Notes: generated by a model from the letters alone, not told the origin. Positions 8,876-16,831 are shown, counted from the stretch's first letter. The stretch is DNA of 21,587 nucleotides from Planctomycetales bacterium (GCA_025362255.1 JANYGY010000045.1:1-21587), one strand, 5' to 3'. Program-made: numbers and translations.

Positions 8876-10747
8876 CTACTTCTGGATCAGCGCCTTGGCC
8901 GCGGCGAGATTGGCGACATCGGCGGTCGATAATTTTCCGAGTAGTTCCTTGAGATCGTCGGGCAGGTTGCGGCTGCCGTTGAGGTAGTCCTGCAGCACCG
9001 TCTGCAACGCGGTGCTGTTGCCGACGGTCGCGTCGATGCTGCGTCCGACGCCGATCGCACCGGCGATGCGGTCGAAGATCTGACCTTCGCCACCGACGAT
9101 TTGGACGTTGGCATTCTTCAACGATTCGCCGAGCACCTTGGCCGATTGTTCGGCGATGGTGGTTTGCGCCGCGACCTTGGCCTTGGCCACGTCGACCTCG
9201 CCCTGCAGGCGCAGACGGAATTCCTCATGCGCGCGCGAGTCCTCGGACAGCTTGGCCATCGCCACCGCTTTTTCGCCGATGCCATGTGCCTCGGCGAGCA
9301 TCTTAGCCTGGATGGCCGAGGCCTCTGCCGCACCACGTTCGCCGATCGCGACGGCCTCGGCTTGCAGGACCTTGACCCGCGCCAAGCCATCGGCGGCGAC
9401 TTCGGCCTGCTTGCCTTCAGCCCGGCGGATCGCCGCAACCGCCTGCTTTTCAGCGACGGCCTGTTCAGCATCGGCCAACGTCTGCTGCTCTTTTGCATGC
9501 TGCACTGCCGACAGCGCGGCCGATTCGGCCATCGTCACTTCGATGATTTTCTTTTCCTGGGCTTGCTGTTCGGCGTGGGTGACCGCCGCATTTTTCAGAC
9601 GCAGCGCTTCGGCCTGCATGCGCACATCCTTGATCCGTTCTTCTTCCTCGGCGACGGTGCGCTCGACCGCCACGCGATCGCGGATGACCTCGGCGATGTT
9701 CTTGCGCTCGACGGCGATGATCTTCTCTTTTTCGATCTGGGATAATTCGACGGCGCGCATGCGCACCACCGCCTGCAGTTCGCGCTCCTTGGCGATGCGC
9801 TCGATCTCGACCATGATCGCGCCTTCGCGATTCTTCTGGGCGATCTCGACTTCGCGATGAGCGTTCTGCTGCTGGATCCCAAGATCCTGTTCGACCTGGA
9901 TGCTGACCGTCGACGAGCGCTGATGCTCTTCGGCTTTGACCTTGGCCTGCTCGGCGGCTTCACGGGCACGGACGTTGGCGATCTCGCGCATCTGCCGGGC
10001 TTCGGCCTCGGCCTGCTGGGTTTCCAGAGCGAGGATCGCCTCGCGGGCTTCGACGTCCTGCTTCTTGATCGTCTTCTGCGCTTCGCGCTCGATCTCGTTG
10101 GCCTTCATCCGTTGGATCGAGGTCAGCTCGATGATTTTCTTGCGCCCTTCGCTGTCGAGAATGTTGTCCGGATCGAGCACCGCCAACGGGGTCTGCTCGA
10201 TGTAATCGATCGCCGCGTCTTCAAGGCTGTAACCGTTGAGATCGCGCCCGATGACCTTGACGATCTCGTCTTTGAACTGATCGCGCTGATTGTACAGATC
10301 GATGAAATCCATGCGTTTTCCCACGGTTTTCAGCGCTTCGCTGAACTTCGCGAGAAACAATTCCTCAAGCGTGTTCTGATCGCTGGCACGCACCACACCG
10401 ACGCTGGTCGCGACCTTGAGCACGTCTTCGGCAGTCTTGTTGATGCGCACGAAGAAGGTGACTTTGATATCCGCGCGGATGTTGTCCTTGCAGATCAGGC
10501 CGATGCTGCCGCGCCGATCGACTTCGATGGTCTTGAGCGAAATGTCCATCACCTCCAGGCGATTGATCACCGGCAGCACCACCGCGCCGGCGAAGGAGAC
10601 TTCAGCGCCAGACCGCAAGCGGGTGACGATCAGCGCATGGCCCTGTTCAACCGTGTGGTAAAACGCCTTGAGAACGGCGAGGATGAACAAGAGCAGCAGG
10701 AAGAGCAGGCCGCCGAGGCTGAGCCAAAGAATCGTCGTTGAGTCCAT
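8876..10747 (-). CDS. yqiK: Flotillin-like SPFH/band-7 protein (YqiK type)
   Basis: A 623-residue inner-membrane scaffold protein. One N-terminal membrane helix (about residues 6-28, ILWLSLGGLLFLLLLFILAV) is followed by an SPFH domain to about residue 200 (FYHTVEQGHALIVTR, then ADIKVTFFVRINKTAEDVLK). A very long Ala/Glu/Lys/Arg-rich region follows (about 210-540) with the AEA-type repeats that make flotillin coiled coils. The C-terminus is helical (ALQTVLQDYLNG, LPDDLKELL). Flotillins oligomerise into rings or cages that organise membrane microdomains. A good SD, GGAG with 7-base spacing, precedes ATG 10747. The gene lies 27 bases after the NfeD-like membrane gene, the same order as yqiJ-yqiK in Escherichia coli, so the two are almost certainly co-transcribed. 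The ATPase gene follows. Start and family are secure; the cellular role is not. Confidence 0.92.
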   Translation of the reverse strand: MDSTTILWLSLGGLLFLLLLFILAVLKAFYHTVEQGHALIVTRLRSGAEVSFAGAVVLPVINRLEVMDISLKTIEVDRRGSIGLICKDNIRADIKVTFFVRINKTAEDVLKVATSVGVVRASDQNTLEELFLAKFSEALKTVGKRMDFIDLYNQRDQFKDEIVKVIGRDLNGYSLEDAAIDYIEQTPLAVLDPDNILDSEGRKKIIELTSIQRMKANEIEREAQKTIKKQDVEAREAILALETQQAEAEARQMREIANVRAREAAEQAKVKAEEHQRSSTVSIQVEQDLGIQQQNAHREVEIAQKNREGAIMVEIERIAKERELQAVVRMRAVELSQIEKEKIIAVERKNIAEVIRDRVAVERTVAEEEERIKDVRMQAEALRLKNAAVTHAEQQAQEKKIIEVTMAESAALSAVQHAKEQQTLADAEQAVAEKQAVAAIRRAEGKQAEVAADGLARVKVLQAEAVAIGERGAAEASAIQAKMLAEAHGIGEKAVAMAKLSEDSRAHEEFRLRLQGEVDVAKAKVAAQTTIAEQSAKVLGESLKNANVQIVGGEGQIFDRIAGAIGVGRSIDATVGNSTALQTVLQDYLNGSRNLPDDLKELLGKLSTADVANLAAAKALIQK

Positions 10748-10774
10748 GAATTTTCTCCGATGTGAGTTGAAGGA

Positions 10775-11557
10775 TTATTGAGAAACAGGTGGGTGAGCGG
10801 CCGGGATGACCTGGGGGAGAGGCTGAGCCAGAGGCTGGGGGAATAGTGGCGGCGGCGGTCGAGGCCCCGATTCAGCCAGCAGCAGCGGATCGGATTGCTG
10901 GCGATATCCGGCAGGCGCCACCAGATAGACGTCGCGCTCGGGATCGTGATCCGCGATCACCACCACCTCGTCGCGAGAAAAGATCAGCGGCGCACGGATC
11001 GCCACCACGCGCAACAGGACCTCGGCGCCCTCGATGTCGCAGGTCGCAGTGCCGAAATCCGCATCGCAGGTTGCCGACGTGATCCGCGCTTCGCGGCCGA
11101 TCAGAGACACCCCGGTGGCCACGCCTCCGCTGAGCGCGGTGAAAAGCGCGCGCAACGGCCGGGTGGCGAAGCCGGTGAGGGGAATGCCGACCAGCAGCGC
11201 GGTCGCCAGCACCAGCGGCCACCACAGGTGCAGCAGCAAGGTCAGCGCCATCGCCACGCCCCACCCGATGACGACCAGAATGCTGAGCGTGATGGTGATC
11301 GGCACTTTGCCGATCGAGAGGAATTCCAGCAGGCCATGAAACAATCCGCCGGGGGCGTGCGCTTCCGCATGATCTCCGCCATGATGCCCGCCATGATGAC
11401 CGCCATGATGACCGGCGTCGTGGCTGTGGCCAAAATGCAGGATGTCGAGATCCATCGCCCCCAGGATGACCATCAGCCAGTACAGCAAGGTGGCGGTCAA
11501 AAGCGCCGAAAACGGAGCGACGCCGTAGGATCCCAAAGCGTGAACAAATTCTTCCAT
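10775..11557 (-). CDS. yqiJ: YqiJ/NfeD-like membrane protein with OB-fold and histidine-rich loop
   Basis: A 260-residue protein and the usual partner of YqiK flotillins. Three membrane segments are visible: ~17-36 (FSALLTATLLYWLMVILGAM), ~85-105 (TITLSILVVIGWGVAMALTL) and ~108-128 (LWWPLVLATALLVGIPLTGF). A small beta-rich domain follows at ~150-215 (GREARITSATCDADFGTATC, then EVVVIADHD), consistent with the OB-fold of NfeD-type proteins that contacts flotillin. Between helix 1 and helix 2 lies a loop with three HHGG repeats plus further His and Asp residues, which could bind Zn, Ni or Cu. The tail is Pro-rich. A good SD (GGGAG, 6-base spacing) precedes ATG 11557. It is the first gene of the three-gene cluster and probably carries its promoter in 11558-11698, though no clear -35/-10 was found. 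The yqiJ symbol is by family and context, not close identity. Confidence 0.8.
   Translation of the reverse strand: MEEFVHALGSYGVAPFSALLTATLLYWLMVILGAMDLDILHFGHSHDAGHHGGHHGGHHGGDHAEAHAPGGLFHGLLEFLSIGKVPITITLSILVVIGWGVAMALTLLLHLWWPLVLATALLVGIPLTGFATRPLRALFTALSGGVATGVSLIGREARITSATCDADFGTATCDIEGAEVLLRVVAIRAPLIFSRDEVVVIADHDPERDVYLVAPAGYRQQSDPLLLAESGPRPPPPLFPQPLAQPLPQVIPAAHPPVSQ
11376..11411. repeat. Three tandem 12-bp units encoding HHGG repeats
   Basis: The unit CCGCCATGATGN occurs three times in a row and differs only at the last base (C or A). A degenerate partial unit follows on each side. On the coding (minus) strand it gives the His-His-Gly-Gly repeats in the first loop of the YqiJ-like protein. 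Units of 12 bp keep the frame, so slippage would change the number of histidine pairs without breaking the gene. Confidence 0.85.
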
Positions 11558-11698
11558 GAAGCGCTCCCATCAATCCCGCGGACGTTGGTGCTGGGGCAGC
11601 AGTCAGCAAGCCCGGGCAGACGATGATCATTGGTGTGTGCTGACGGGTCATGCGCCCCACCATGTCAGCTGCCGCGCGCGGGATCGGCGCAGGTGGTC

Positions 11699-11730
11699 GA
11701 GGAATTGCGCCGCCCGTGGCGCAATTCCTC
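11699..11730. terminator. Strong perfect hairpin downstream of the ABC-F gene
   Basis: GAGGAATTGCGCC (11699-11711) and its exact complement (11718-11730) form a 13-bp stem with a 6-base loop. It lies 19 bases past the ABC-F stop, between that gene and the yqiJ-like operon. On the plus strand a run of six T begins seven bases after the stem. On the minus strand, the direction of the flanking genes, the A-run precedes the stem and no U-tract follows. Termination in that direction is therefore uncertain; it could also protect the mRNA 3' end or be a dispersed repeat. Confidence 0.6.
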
Positions 11731-11748
11731 AACCGACTTTTTTAAATC

Positions 11749-13545
11749 TCAGCCGTTGACGATTTCGGATAAGCCGAGCCAGGTTTCCTCAAGTTCGGCG
11801 ATCTTCGCTTGGACTTCCTGCAGCTCGGTGGTTTCCGCTGGTTGATAGGAGGTCGGATTCTTGCTCAGCAGGGCTTCGAGCTGTTTCTTGCGCTCGTCCA
11901 TCTTTTTGAGGTCGCGCTCGACGCCCTTGATCCGCTTGCCGGCATCGCGGGTGTCTTGCGCGCTGACGGGTTTCGCCACCTCTTTGCTGGCCGATCCAGG
12001 AACGATCGCCGGCGCTCCGGTTTCGGCCCGCGCTTCGGCCTCGAGCCGCCAGCAGTACGCCGCGTAGCCATCGGGGAACAACGTCGCGCGGCCTTCTTTG
12101 ACTTCGATCACCTGGGTCGCGATGCGCTCGACGAAGGTGCGATCGTGGCTGACGAGAAACAGCGTGCCGTTGTAAGCCTTGAGAGCGTCGGCCAGGGCTT
12201 CGACAGTTTCGAAATCGAGATGATTGGTCGGCTCGTCGAGCAGCAGCGCGGGATAGCGCCCGAGCAGCAGGCCGCACAGCAGCAGGCGCGAACGCTCGCC
12301 ACCTGACAGTACGCGGATGTGCTTGTCGACTTCGGTGCCGCGAAAGAGGAAGGTCCCCGCGAGGTCGAGGACTTCCTGGGTCTTGATCATCGGACCAGGC
12401 GCCGCGGCCGCCTGTTTTTCCAGCCATTGGCGCACCGTCTGACTGTCGGGCAATTGCTGGAAGACGTGCTGGGCGTAGGTCCCGATGCGCATCTCATACC
12501 CCCACTTGAGGGTGCCCGACAACGGTGCGAGGGCCCCGGCGATGGTTTTCAAAAACGTCGATTTGCCTTGGCCGTTGTCGCCGACGACCGCGACATGGCT
12601 GCCGCGATCGAGGTCGAAGGTGATGTCGGTGGCGATCTGATTCGGTTGACCGCCGGGGGTTGCCGGGGGATAGCCGATGGCCATGGCCTGGACCAGCAGC
12701 CCGGTGCCGCTGCGGGTTTCGGCGTTCGGCAGGCGGATCTCGATGAGCGCTTCATCTTGATCGATCTCGGTCTCGATGAGTTTTTCCAACTGCTTGCGCC
12801 GCGATTCGGCTTGCGTCGCTTTGCTCGCGGTGGCCTTGTTGCGGGCGATCCAGTCTTCGAGCTCAGCGCGCTTTTCGCGGACTTCGGTATTGAGCTTTTG
12901 CGCCTGCTCGCGCCGGGCGGCTTGATAATTCAGGTATTGGGTGACCCGCCCCGGATAGATCGTCATCTTGCCGCGCGCGACTTCGAGGGTGTCGGTGCAG
13001 GTCCGCATGAGGAATTCACGATCGTGCGACACCACCAGATAACCGCCGGTGAAGGTCAGCAGGAACTGTTCGAGCAGCAGCAGCGTTTTGAGATCGAGAT
13101 AATTGGTCGGCTCGTCGAGGATCAGGAAGGTCGGCTCGGACAGCAGCATCGAACACAACCGCACGCGGGTCTGGAAACCTCCCGACAGATCCAGCGCCCG
13201 TCGACTGAGCAGCGCTTGGTTAAGCAGGAAACGCCCGGCCAATTCACCGCAGCGCCATTCGGGCGCGGTGCCTTTGCGCACCAGGAACTGGAGCACGGTT
13301 TCGTTCTCGCCGAACGGATCCTTCTGCTCGAGGTACGCCAAACGCAGATCGGCGTGCAGCTTGATCGATCCGGCGTCGGGCTCTTCTTCGCCGAGGATCA
13401 TCTTGCAAAAGGTCGATTTGCCGGCGCCGTTGCGCCCGATCACACCGACCCGCTGATGCTCGCCGATCGCGACCTCAGCATCTTCGAGAATCGCCTTGGG
13501 GCCGTAGTGCTTATGAAGGCCTGAGGCTTGGATGACCGTACGCAT
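11749..13545 (-). CDS. ABC-F family ATPase (ribosome-associated, Uup/EttA-like)
   Basis: A 598-residue soluble protein with two ABC ATPase domains and no membrane segments, the ABC-F layout. Domain 1 has Walker A GRNGAGKST (Lys43), signature LSGGFQTRV and Walker B FLILDEPTNYLD. Domain 2 has Walker A GDNGQGKST (Lys328), signature LSGGERSRL and Walker B ALLLDEPTNHLD. Between them lies a charged helical linker (RREQAQKLNTEVREKRAELE), the segment that reaches the P-site tRNA in studied ABC-F factors. A C-terminal coiled coil (RIKGVERDLKKMDERKKQLE) resembles that of Uup. ABC-F proteins act on stalled ribosomes or give antibiotic protection; which subgroup this is cannot be told, so no symbol is given. 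I chose ATG 13545 (MRTVIQASGL). The open frame reaches a TTG at 13581, which adds a Pro/Ala-rich stretch without support. The gene is divergent from the cyclase operon, with a 71-base gap. Confidence 0.92.
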   Translation of the reverse strand: MRTVIQASGLHKHYGPKAILEDAEVAIGEHQRVGVIGRNGAGKSTFCKMILGEEEPDAGSIKLHADLRLAYLEQKDPFGENETVLQFLVRKGTAPEWRCGELAGRFLLNQALLSRRALDLSGGFQTRVRLCSMLLSEPTFLILDEPTNYLDLKTLLLLEQFLLTFTGGYLVVSHDREFLMRTCTDTLEVARGKMTIYPGRVTQYLNYQAARREQAQKLNTEVREKRAELEDWIARNKATASKATQAESRRKQLEKLIETEIDQDEALIEIRLPNAETRSGTGLLVQAMAIGYPPATPGGQPNQIATDITFDLDRGSHVAVVGDNGQGKSTFLKTIAGALAPLSGTLKWGYEMRIGTYAQHVFQQLPDSQTVRQWLEKQAAAAPGPMIKTQEVLDLAGTFLFRGTEVDKHIRVLSGGERSRLLLCGLLLGRYPALLLDEPTNHLDFETVEALADALKAYNGTLFLVSHDRTFVERIATQVIEVKEGRATLFPDGYAAYCWRLEAEARAETGAPAIVPGSASKEVAKPVSAQDTRDAGKRIKGVERDLKKMDERKKQLEALLSKNPTSYQPAETTELQEVQAKIAELEETWLGLSEIVNG

Positions 13546-13616
13546 GGGCGGGGCAGGGTCGGCAGCCGGCGCGCGGCTCAAGTGGCGCCCTGTTCCCCCC
13601 GGTCTAGACTGCGGGG

Positions 13617-15104
13617 ATGGGAGTCCGGTCAGTTATCTATGGATATGGATTGACGTTCCTCATCGGGGCCAATCCGCCTTCCGTGGCGCGGCTGGCGGCC
13701 ATGGCCGCGGCGGCGGGACTGACCGCGAGCCTGGGCTTGAGGGCTGGATTCGTGCCTGCGGGCGTTGCGGAGGCCGGCGTGGGCGCATGGGGGGTGCTGG
13801 CAATCTCCGCCTTCGGGCCCATCGGCGTGGTCGCGACGCTGCCGTCGGGGCTCGCCTTGCTGCTTGATGGAACGCTGCTCGGACTCGTCGGGTGGACCGT
13901 CGCCGGAGCAGCCGGAGCCTGCGCGCTGCAGTACGCCGCGCGCGAGCACCGCCACGCGGGCAGCAGCGACCTGCGTCATCGGATTCGCCAAGGCGAGCAT
14001 GATCGCCAGCTCCTCGTCGACAGCGTCGGGCGCTATCCCGCGCTGCAGGAGGCCAGCTTGGCATTGTCGGCGGTTCGCGATGTCGATCACCTGGCCGAGG
14101 TCCTCTGCCGTCAGGTGCTGGCAGTCGTGCCGGGGGCGATCGCGGTGCAGGTGCATCTCGGAGTCGCCGCGCAACTCGATTGCCGCGCCAACATCCGCCG
14201 TTCAGGCACGTCGCCGGCCCACGAATCCGTGCCTGGGGATGAGGCTCCCGGCGACGATGAAAAATACGTCGCGATCGAAGCCCGCAGCCTGATCCGGCGC
14301 GGGTGCGCCGGCGTGCGGGTGCTGCTGCCCCTGCGCGGAGAGCGGCGCGGCAATCACGGCCGTGAAGCGCTGTGCGGGGTGGTCGTCGCGCTACTGCCCA
14401 AGGCAGCCGTCGAAGAGCACCTGCATCTGGAATTGCTGCGCGCCCTGGCCCAGCTCGGGGGCATCGGCCTGGCCGCCGTCGAGCTGGTCAGCCAAGCGCG
14501 GGCGTTGGCCCTGCGTGACGACCTCACCGGTTTGTTCGGCCAACACGAATTCCTTCGCCGGCTCGATGAGCAGGTCGCGACGGCCCGCCGGCACGCCCAT
14601 CCGCTGGGCGTGATCATGTGCGACCTCGATCACCTCAAGCGGTTCAACGATGCGTGGGGTCACGCCGCCGGCGATGTCGCGCTGCAGGCGGTGTCCCAGG
14701 CGATCCGCGCCCTGGTCACGATCCTGCCCGGAGCCATCGCCTGCCGTTATGGCGGTGAGGAATTCGCCCTGTGCCTGCCGGCTCATGCCGACGCCAAGCT
14801 CCACGCCATCGCCGACCGCCTGCGCCGCGACATCGCGGCGGCCATTCCGGATGCTTTTCAACCGCAGCGTCGGGTCACTGCGTCTTTGGGCATCGCCTCT
14901 TTACGACCCGGCGAAAACGGCCGGGCGCTGCTGATCCGCGCCGATGCCGCCGCGTATCGAGCCAAGGCGGCAGGCCGCAACACCGTCGCTTCCGCCGATG
15001 ATCTCGGCTCGGTCGAAGCCGCGACGCGGATCCTGCCGGCGGTGTCCGGAGGTGCATTCACCCTGGAAAATGCCGCGCGCCGCGCCGCTCAGGATCACGC
15101 ATGA
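13617..15104 (+). CDS. Membrane-linked diguanylate cyclase (GGDEF), no I-site
   Basis: A 495-residue protein that should make cyclic di-GMP from two GTP. The first ~105 residues are hydrophobic and Gly/Ala-rich, probably three or so membrane helices. A middle region (~110-295) contains a helix and a GAF-like sensor stretch. The GGDEF domain starts near RDDLTGLFGQHEF. It has the metal and substrate segment MCDLDHLKRFNDAWGHAAGD and the active-site motif GGEEF at residues 379-383, so it should be active. The allosteric RxxD motif expected five residues before it is replaced by LPGA (370-373), so product inhibition through that site is not expected. The NRR part of the usual DPLTGLxNRR motif is degenerate. 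The ATG at 13617 has no proper SD. The stop overlaps the next cyclase by four bases. Confidence 0.88.
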   Translation: MGVRSVIYGYGLTFLIGANPPSVARLAAMAAAAGLTASLGLRAGFVPAGVAEAGVGAWGVLAISAFGPIGVVATLPSGLALLLDGTLLGLVGWTVAGAAGACALQYAAREHRHAGSSDLRHRIRQGEHDRQLLVDSVGRYPALQEASLALSAVRDVDHLAEVLCRQVLAVVPGAIAVQVHLGVAAQLDCRANIRRSGTSPAHESVPGDEAPGDDEKYVAIEARSLIRRGCAGVRVLLPLRGERRGNHGREALCGVVVALLPKAAVEEHLHLELLRALAQLGGIGLAAVELVSQARALALRDDLTGLFGQHEFLRRLDEQVATARRHAHPLGVIMCDLDHLKRFNDAWGHAAGDVALQAVSQAIRALVTILPGAIACRYGGEEFALCLPAHADAKLHAIADRLRRDIAAAIPDAFQPQRRVTASLGIASLRPGENGRALLIRADAAAYRAKAAGRNTVASADDLGSVEAATRILPAVSGGAFTLENAARRAAQDHA

Positions 15105-16384
15105 ACGCGCTGCCCTGGATCGTCGCAGCCACCGCCATTGCTGCCGTCGGCGGCGCGATCGCCGGCGGACCGCTGACCGCGGCGGTGGCCGCCGGTGCCA
15201 CCGCCACCGGCGCCTGGGCCCTGCTCAGCGGATCACCGCGCGAGCCATCGCTGCCCGCCGAGGCGGTGAGTGCGCGACAGCGATTACGTGACCTCACTGC
15301 CGCGATCGCCCTCCTCGAAGATGAACGCGAACTCCATCGCGGCCTGTTCGAGATCAGCACCGAGTTGGTCGGCTGTGTCGAGGAAGGCGATGCGCGCAAT
15401 CGCTTTGCCGCCGCCGCCCGGCGCTACTGGGATTGCACCTCGGCGGACCTGCTGGTGTGGGACAAGGGCTCCTGGCGCAGTCTCGGCGGCCCGGCCACCG
15501 GCCTGCCCCCGGTGCTTGATCATCCGGTGCAACTGCCCGGCAATGCACGTGGCCTGAGTGGCGTCCGCGAGCGCCTCGACAAAGCTCGCGACGTCCATGA
15601 CCAGGACGGCGAGAATGAACTGGTGCTGGATCTGTCCCCGGGAGTCACCGGCCAGGCGGCGCTGGTCCTGCGCCATGCGCGGTCTCAACCAAGCCTGATC
15701 GGACGCGATCGCGCCGGCCAGCTGGCGGTCGCCGAGATCCTCCGGGGTCAGCTCGCGCTGTCGCTGCGCCGGGTGATCCTGTACAGCGACCTGCAAGCGC
15801 TCGCGCGGATCGATCCGCTGACCACCACCCACCGCCGATGGTATGGCGAAAGCCGCCTGAAGGAGCTGGTCGATGGGGGCGACGTGGTCGCCGTGGCGAT
15901 GGTCGACATCGACCATTTCAAGCTGATCAATGATGGCCACGGGCACAGCGCCGGCGATCAGGTGCTGGCCGCGCTGGGTCGCACCCTGGTCACGGTGCTG
16001 CGCAGCAATGATCTGGTCTGCCGTTGGGGTGGTGAGGAATTCCTGATCGTGCTGCCGAATACGCCGCCGGCGGGCGCGTTGCTGATGGCCGACCGCCTCC
16101 GTCAGGCGATCGCCGCGTTGAATGGCTTGCCCACCCCGGTGACGGTCTCGATCGGCATTGCCGCCTGCGCTCAGGACGACACGCCCTTCGATCTCGTCGC
16201 CCGCGCTGACGAAGCGCTCTACGCCGCGAAATCAGGCGGTCGCGATCGGGTTTCCCTGGCTGATGTGACGACCGCGGTCAGCACCCTGCGCGTCACCTCG
16301 CGCCGGGCCAAGGATCGCACCTCGGGGACTTTTTCCGCCGACCTCGACCGGCGCAAAACCTCATCGGCCGGCGACCCCGCATAA
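15101..16384 (+). CDS. Membrane-linked diguanylate cyclase (GGDEF) with I-site
   Basis: A 427-residue second cyclase encoded directly after the first, sharing the ATGA overlap; an AGGA six bases before the ATG is a good SD. Two hydrophobic N-terminal segments lie within residues 5-47. Residues ~65-250 are a likely GAF-like sensory region. The catalytic domain begins at IDPLTTTHRRWYGE. It carries MVDIDHFKLINDGHGHSAGD and the active-site GGEEF at 310-314. An RxxD inhibitory motif (RSND, 301-304) sits exactly five residues before it, so this enzyme should be feedback-inhibited by c-di-GMP, unlike its neighbour. The tail of ~40 residues is Arg/Ser/Thr-rich and probably disordered. The TAA stop runs straight into the terminator. 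Confidence 0.9.
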   Translation: MNALPWIVAATAIAAVGGAIAGGPLTAAVAAGATATGAWALLSGSPREPSLPAEAVSARQRLRDLTAAIALLEDERELHRGLFEISTELVGCVEEGDARNRFAAAARRYWDCTSADLLVWDKGSWRSLGGPATGLPPVLDHPVQLPGNARGLSGVRERLDKARDVHDQDGENELVLDLSPGVTGQAALVLRHARSQPSLIGRDRAGQLAVAEILRGQLALSLRRVILYSDLQALARIDPLTTTHRRWYGESRLKELVDGGDVVAVAMVDIDHFKLINDGHGHSAGDQVLAALGRTLVTVLRSNDLVCRWGGEEFLIVLPNTPPAGALLMADRLRQAIAALNGLPTPVTVSIGIAACAQDDTPFDLVARADEALYAAKSGGRDRVSLADVTTAVSTLRVTSRRAKDRTSGTFSADLDRRKTSSAGDPA

Positions 16385-16387
16385 AAA

Positions 16388-16419
16388 AAACGACGCCGGC
16401 AGATCTGCCGGCGTCGTTT
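16388..16419. terminator. Perfect bidirectional intrinsic terminator
   Basis: A perfect 32-bp palindrome centred on AGATCT begins four bases after the cyclase stop. Its GC-rich stem (CGACGCCGGC and complement) is flanked by an A-run on the left (16383-16390) and TTT on the right. On the minus strand the left A-run reads as a long U-tract, so it should stop transcripts from the right strongly (the 16460-16831 gene) and those of the cyclase operon more weakly. Confidence 0.85.
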
Positions 16420-16459
16420 CATGTCCGGGCTTCACGGCCCAGTCAGCAGCAAGCGACGA

Positions 16460-16831
16460 TTACTTGTCGTGCTTGTCGTGCTTCTCTGATTTTTCCATCT
16501 CGACGAGCTTGCCGTCCTTGATCAGCTTGTGCGTTTTGGCTGCGTGGGCGATCATTTCTTTGCCGGCTTCATCAGCCTTGGTCGCCGCTTCGAGCGACTC
16601 TTTCGATGAGAAGCCGACGATCACGGCCTTCTTCTCATACTTCAGTTCGAGCGTGTCGACCTTGGCGTCGACTTCCTTGCCGGTGGTCGGATCAACCTTG
16701 TTGACGGCCTTGGCTTCTTTGCCGGCCTCGGTCTTGGTGTGATCCTTGCCGTGGCCGTCTTCGTCAGCGGCAAAGGCGGGGATGCCAGCGAAAGCGGCGA
16801 GGGCGGCGGTGGTCAGAAGGAGATGGCGCAT
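16460..16831 (-). CDS. Small secreted Lys/His-rich protein, resembling a cysteine-less YHS domain
   Basis: A 123-residue protein with a clear Sec signal peptide (MRHLLLTTAALAAFAGIPAFA, probable cut after Ala21), so it acts in the periplasm or outside the cell. The mature part is rich in Lys, Glu, Asp and His and ends in EKHDKHDK. The core reads VNKVDPTTGKEVD, then YEKKAVIVGFSSKES (ending at Ser79) and a helix. This follows the pattern of secreted YHS-type metal proteins (CPxxGxxVD ... GFCCxxC), but the Cys positions hold Asp47, Ser75, Ser76 and Ser79. Any metal binding would have to use other residues. GGAG with 5-base spacing precedes ATG 16831. It is followed downstream by the strong terminator at 16388-16419. 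Function unknown; the family comparison is from memory. Confidence 0.75.
   Translation of the reverse strand: MRHLLLTTAALAAFAGIPAFAADEDGHGKDHTKTEAGKEAKAVNKVDPTTGKEVDAKVDTLELKYEKKAVIVGFSSKESLEAATKADEAGKEMIAHAAKTHKLIKDGKLVEMEKSEKHDKHDK

Noticed and set aside
7182..8987. Long plus-strand open frame (601 codons) opposite the giant ATPase, with similar ones at 3804-4715 and 4782-5726
   Set aside because: They lie antisense to a gene with clear AAA+ motifs. Their products are rich in Arg, Gln and His with no domain pattern, as expected from high-GC antisense frames.
11376..11411. CRISPR-like array
   Set aside because: Units are 12 bp, in tandem without spacers, and encode a His-Gly loop within a gene.
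13546..13581. N-terminal extension of the ABC-F protein from a TTG at 13581
   Set aside because: It adds a Pro/Ala-rich stretch before the usual ABC-F beginning, and ATG 13545 is adequate.
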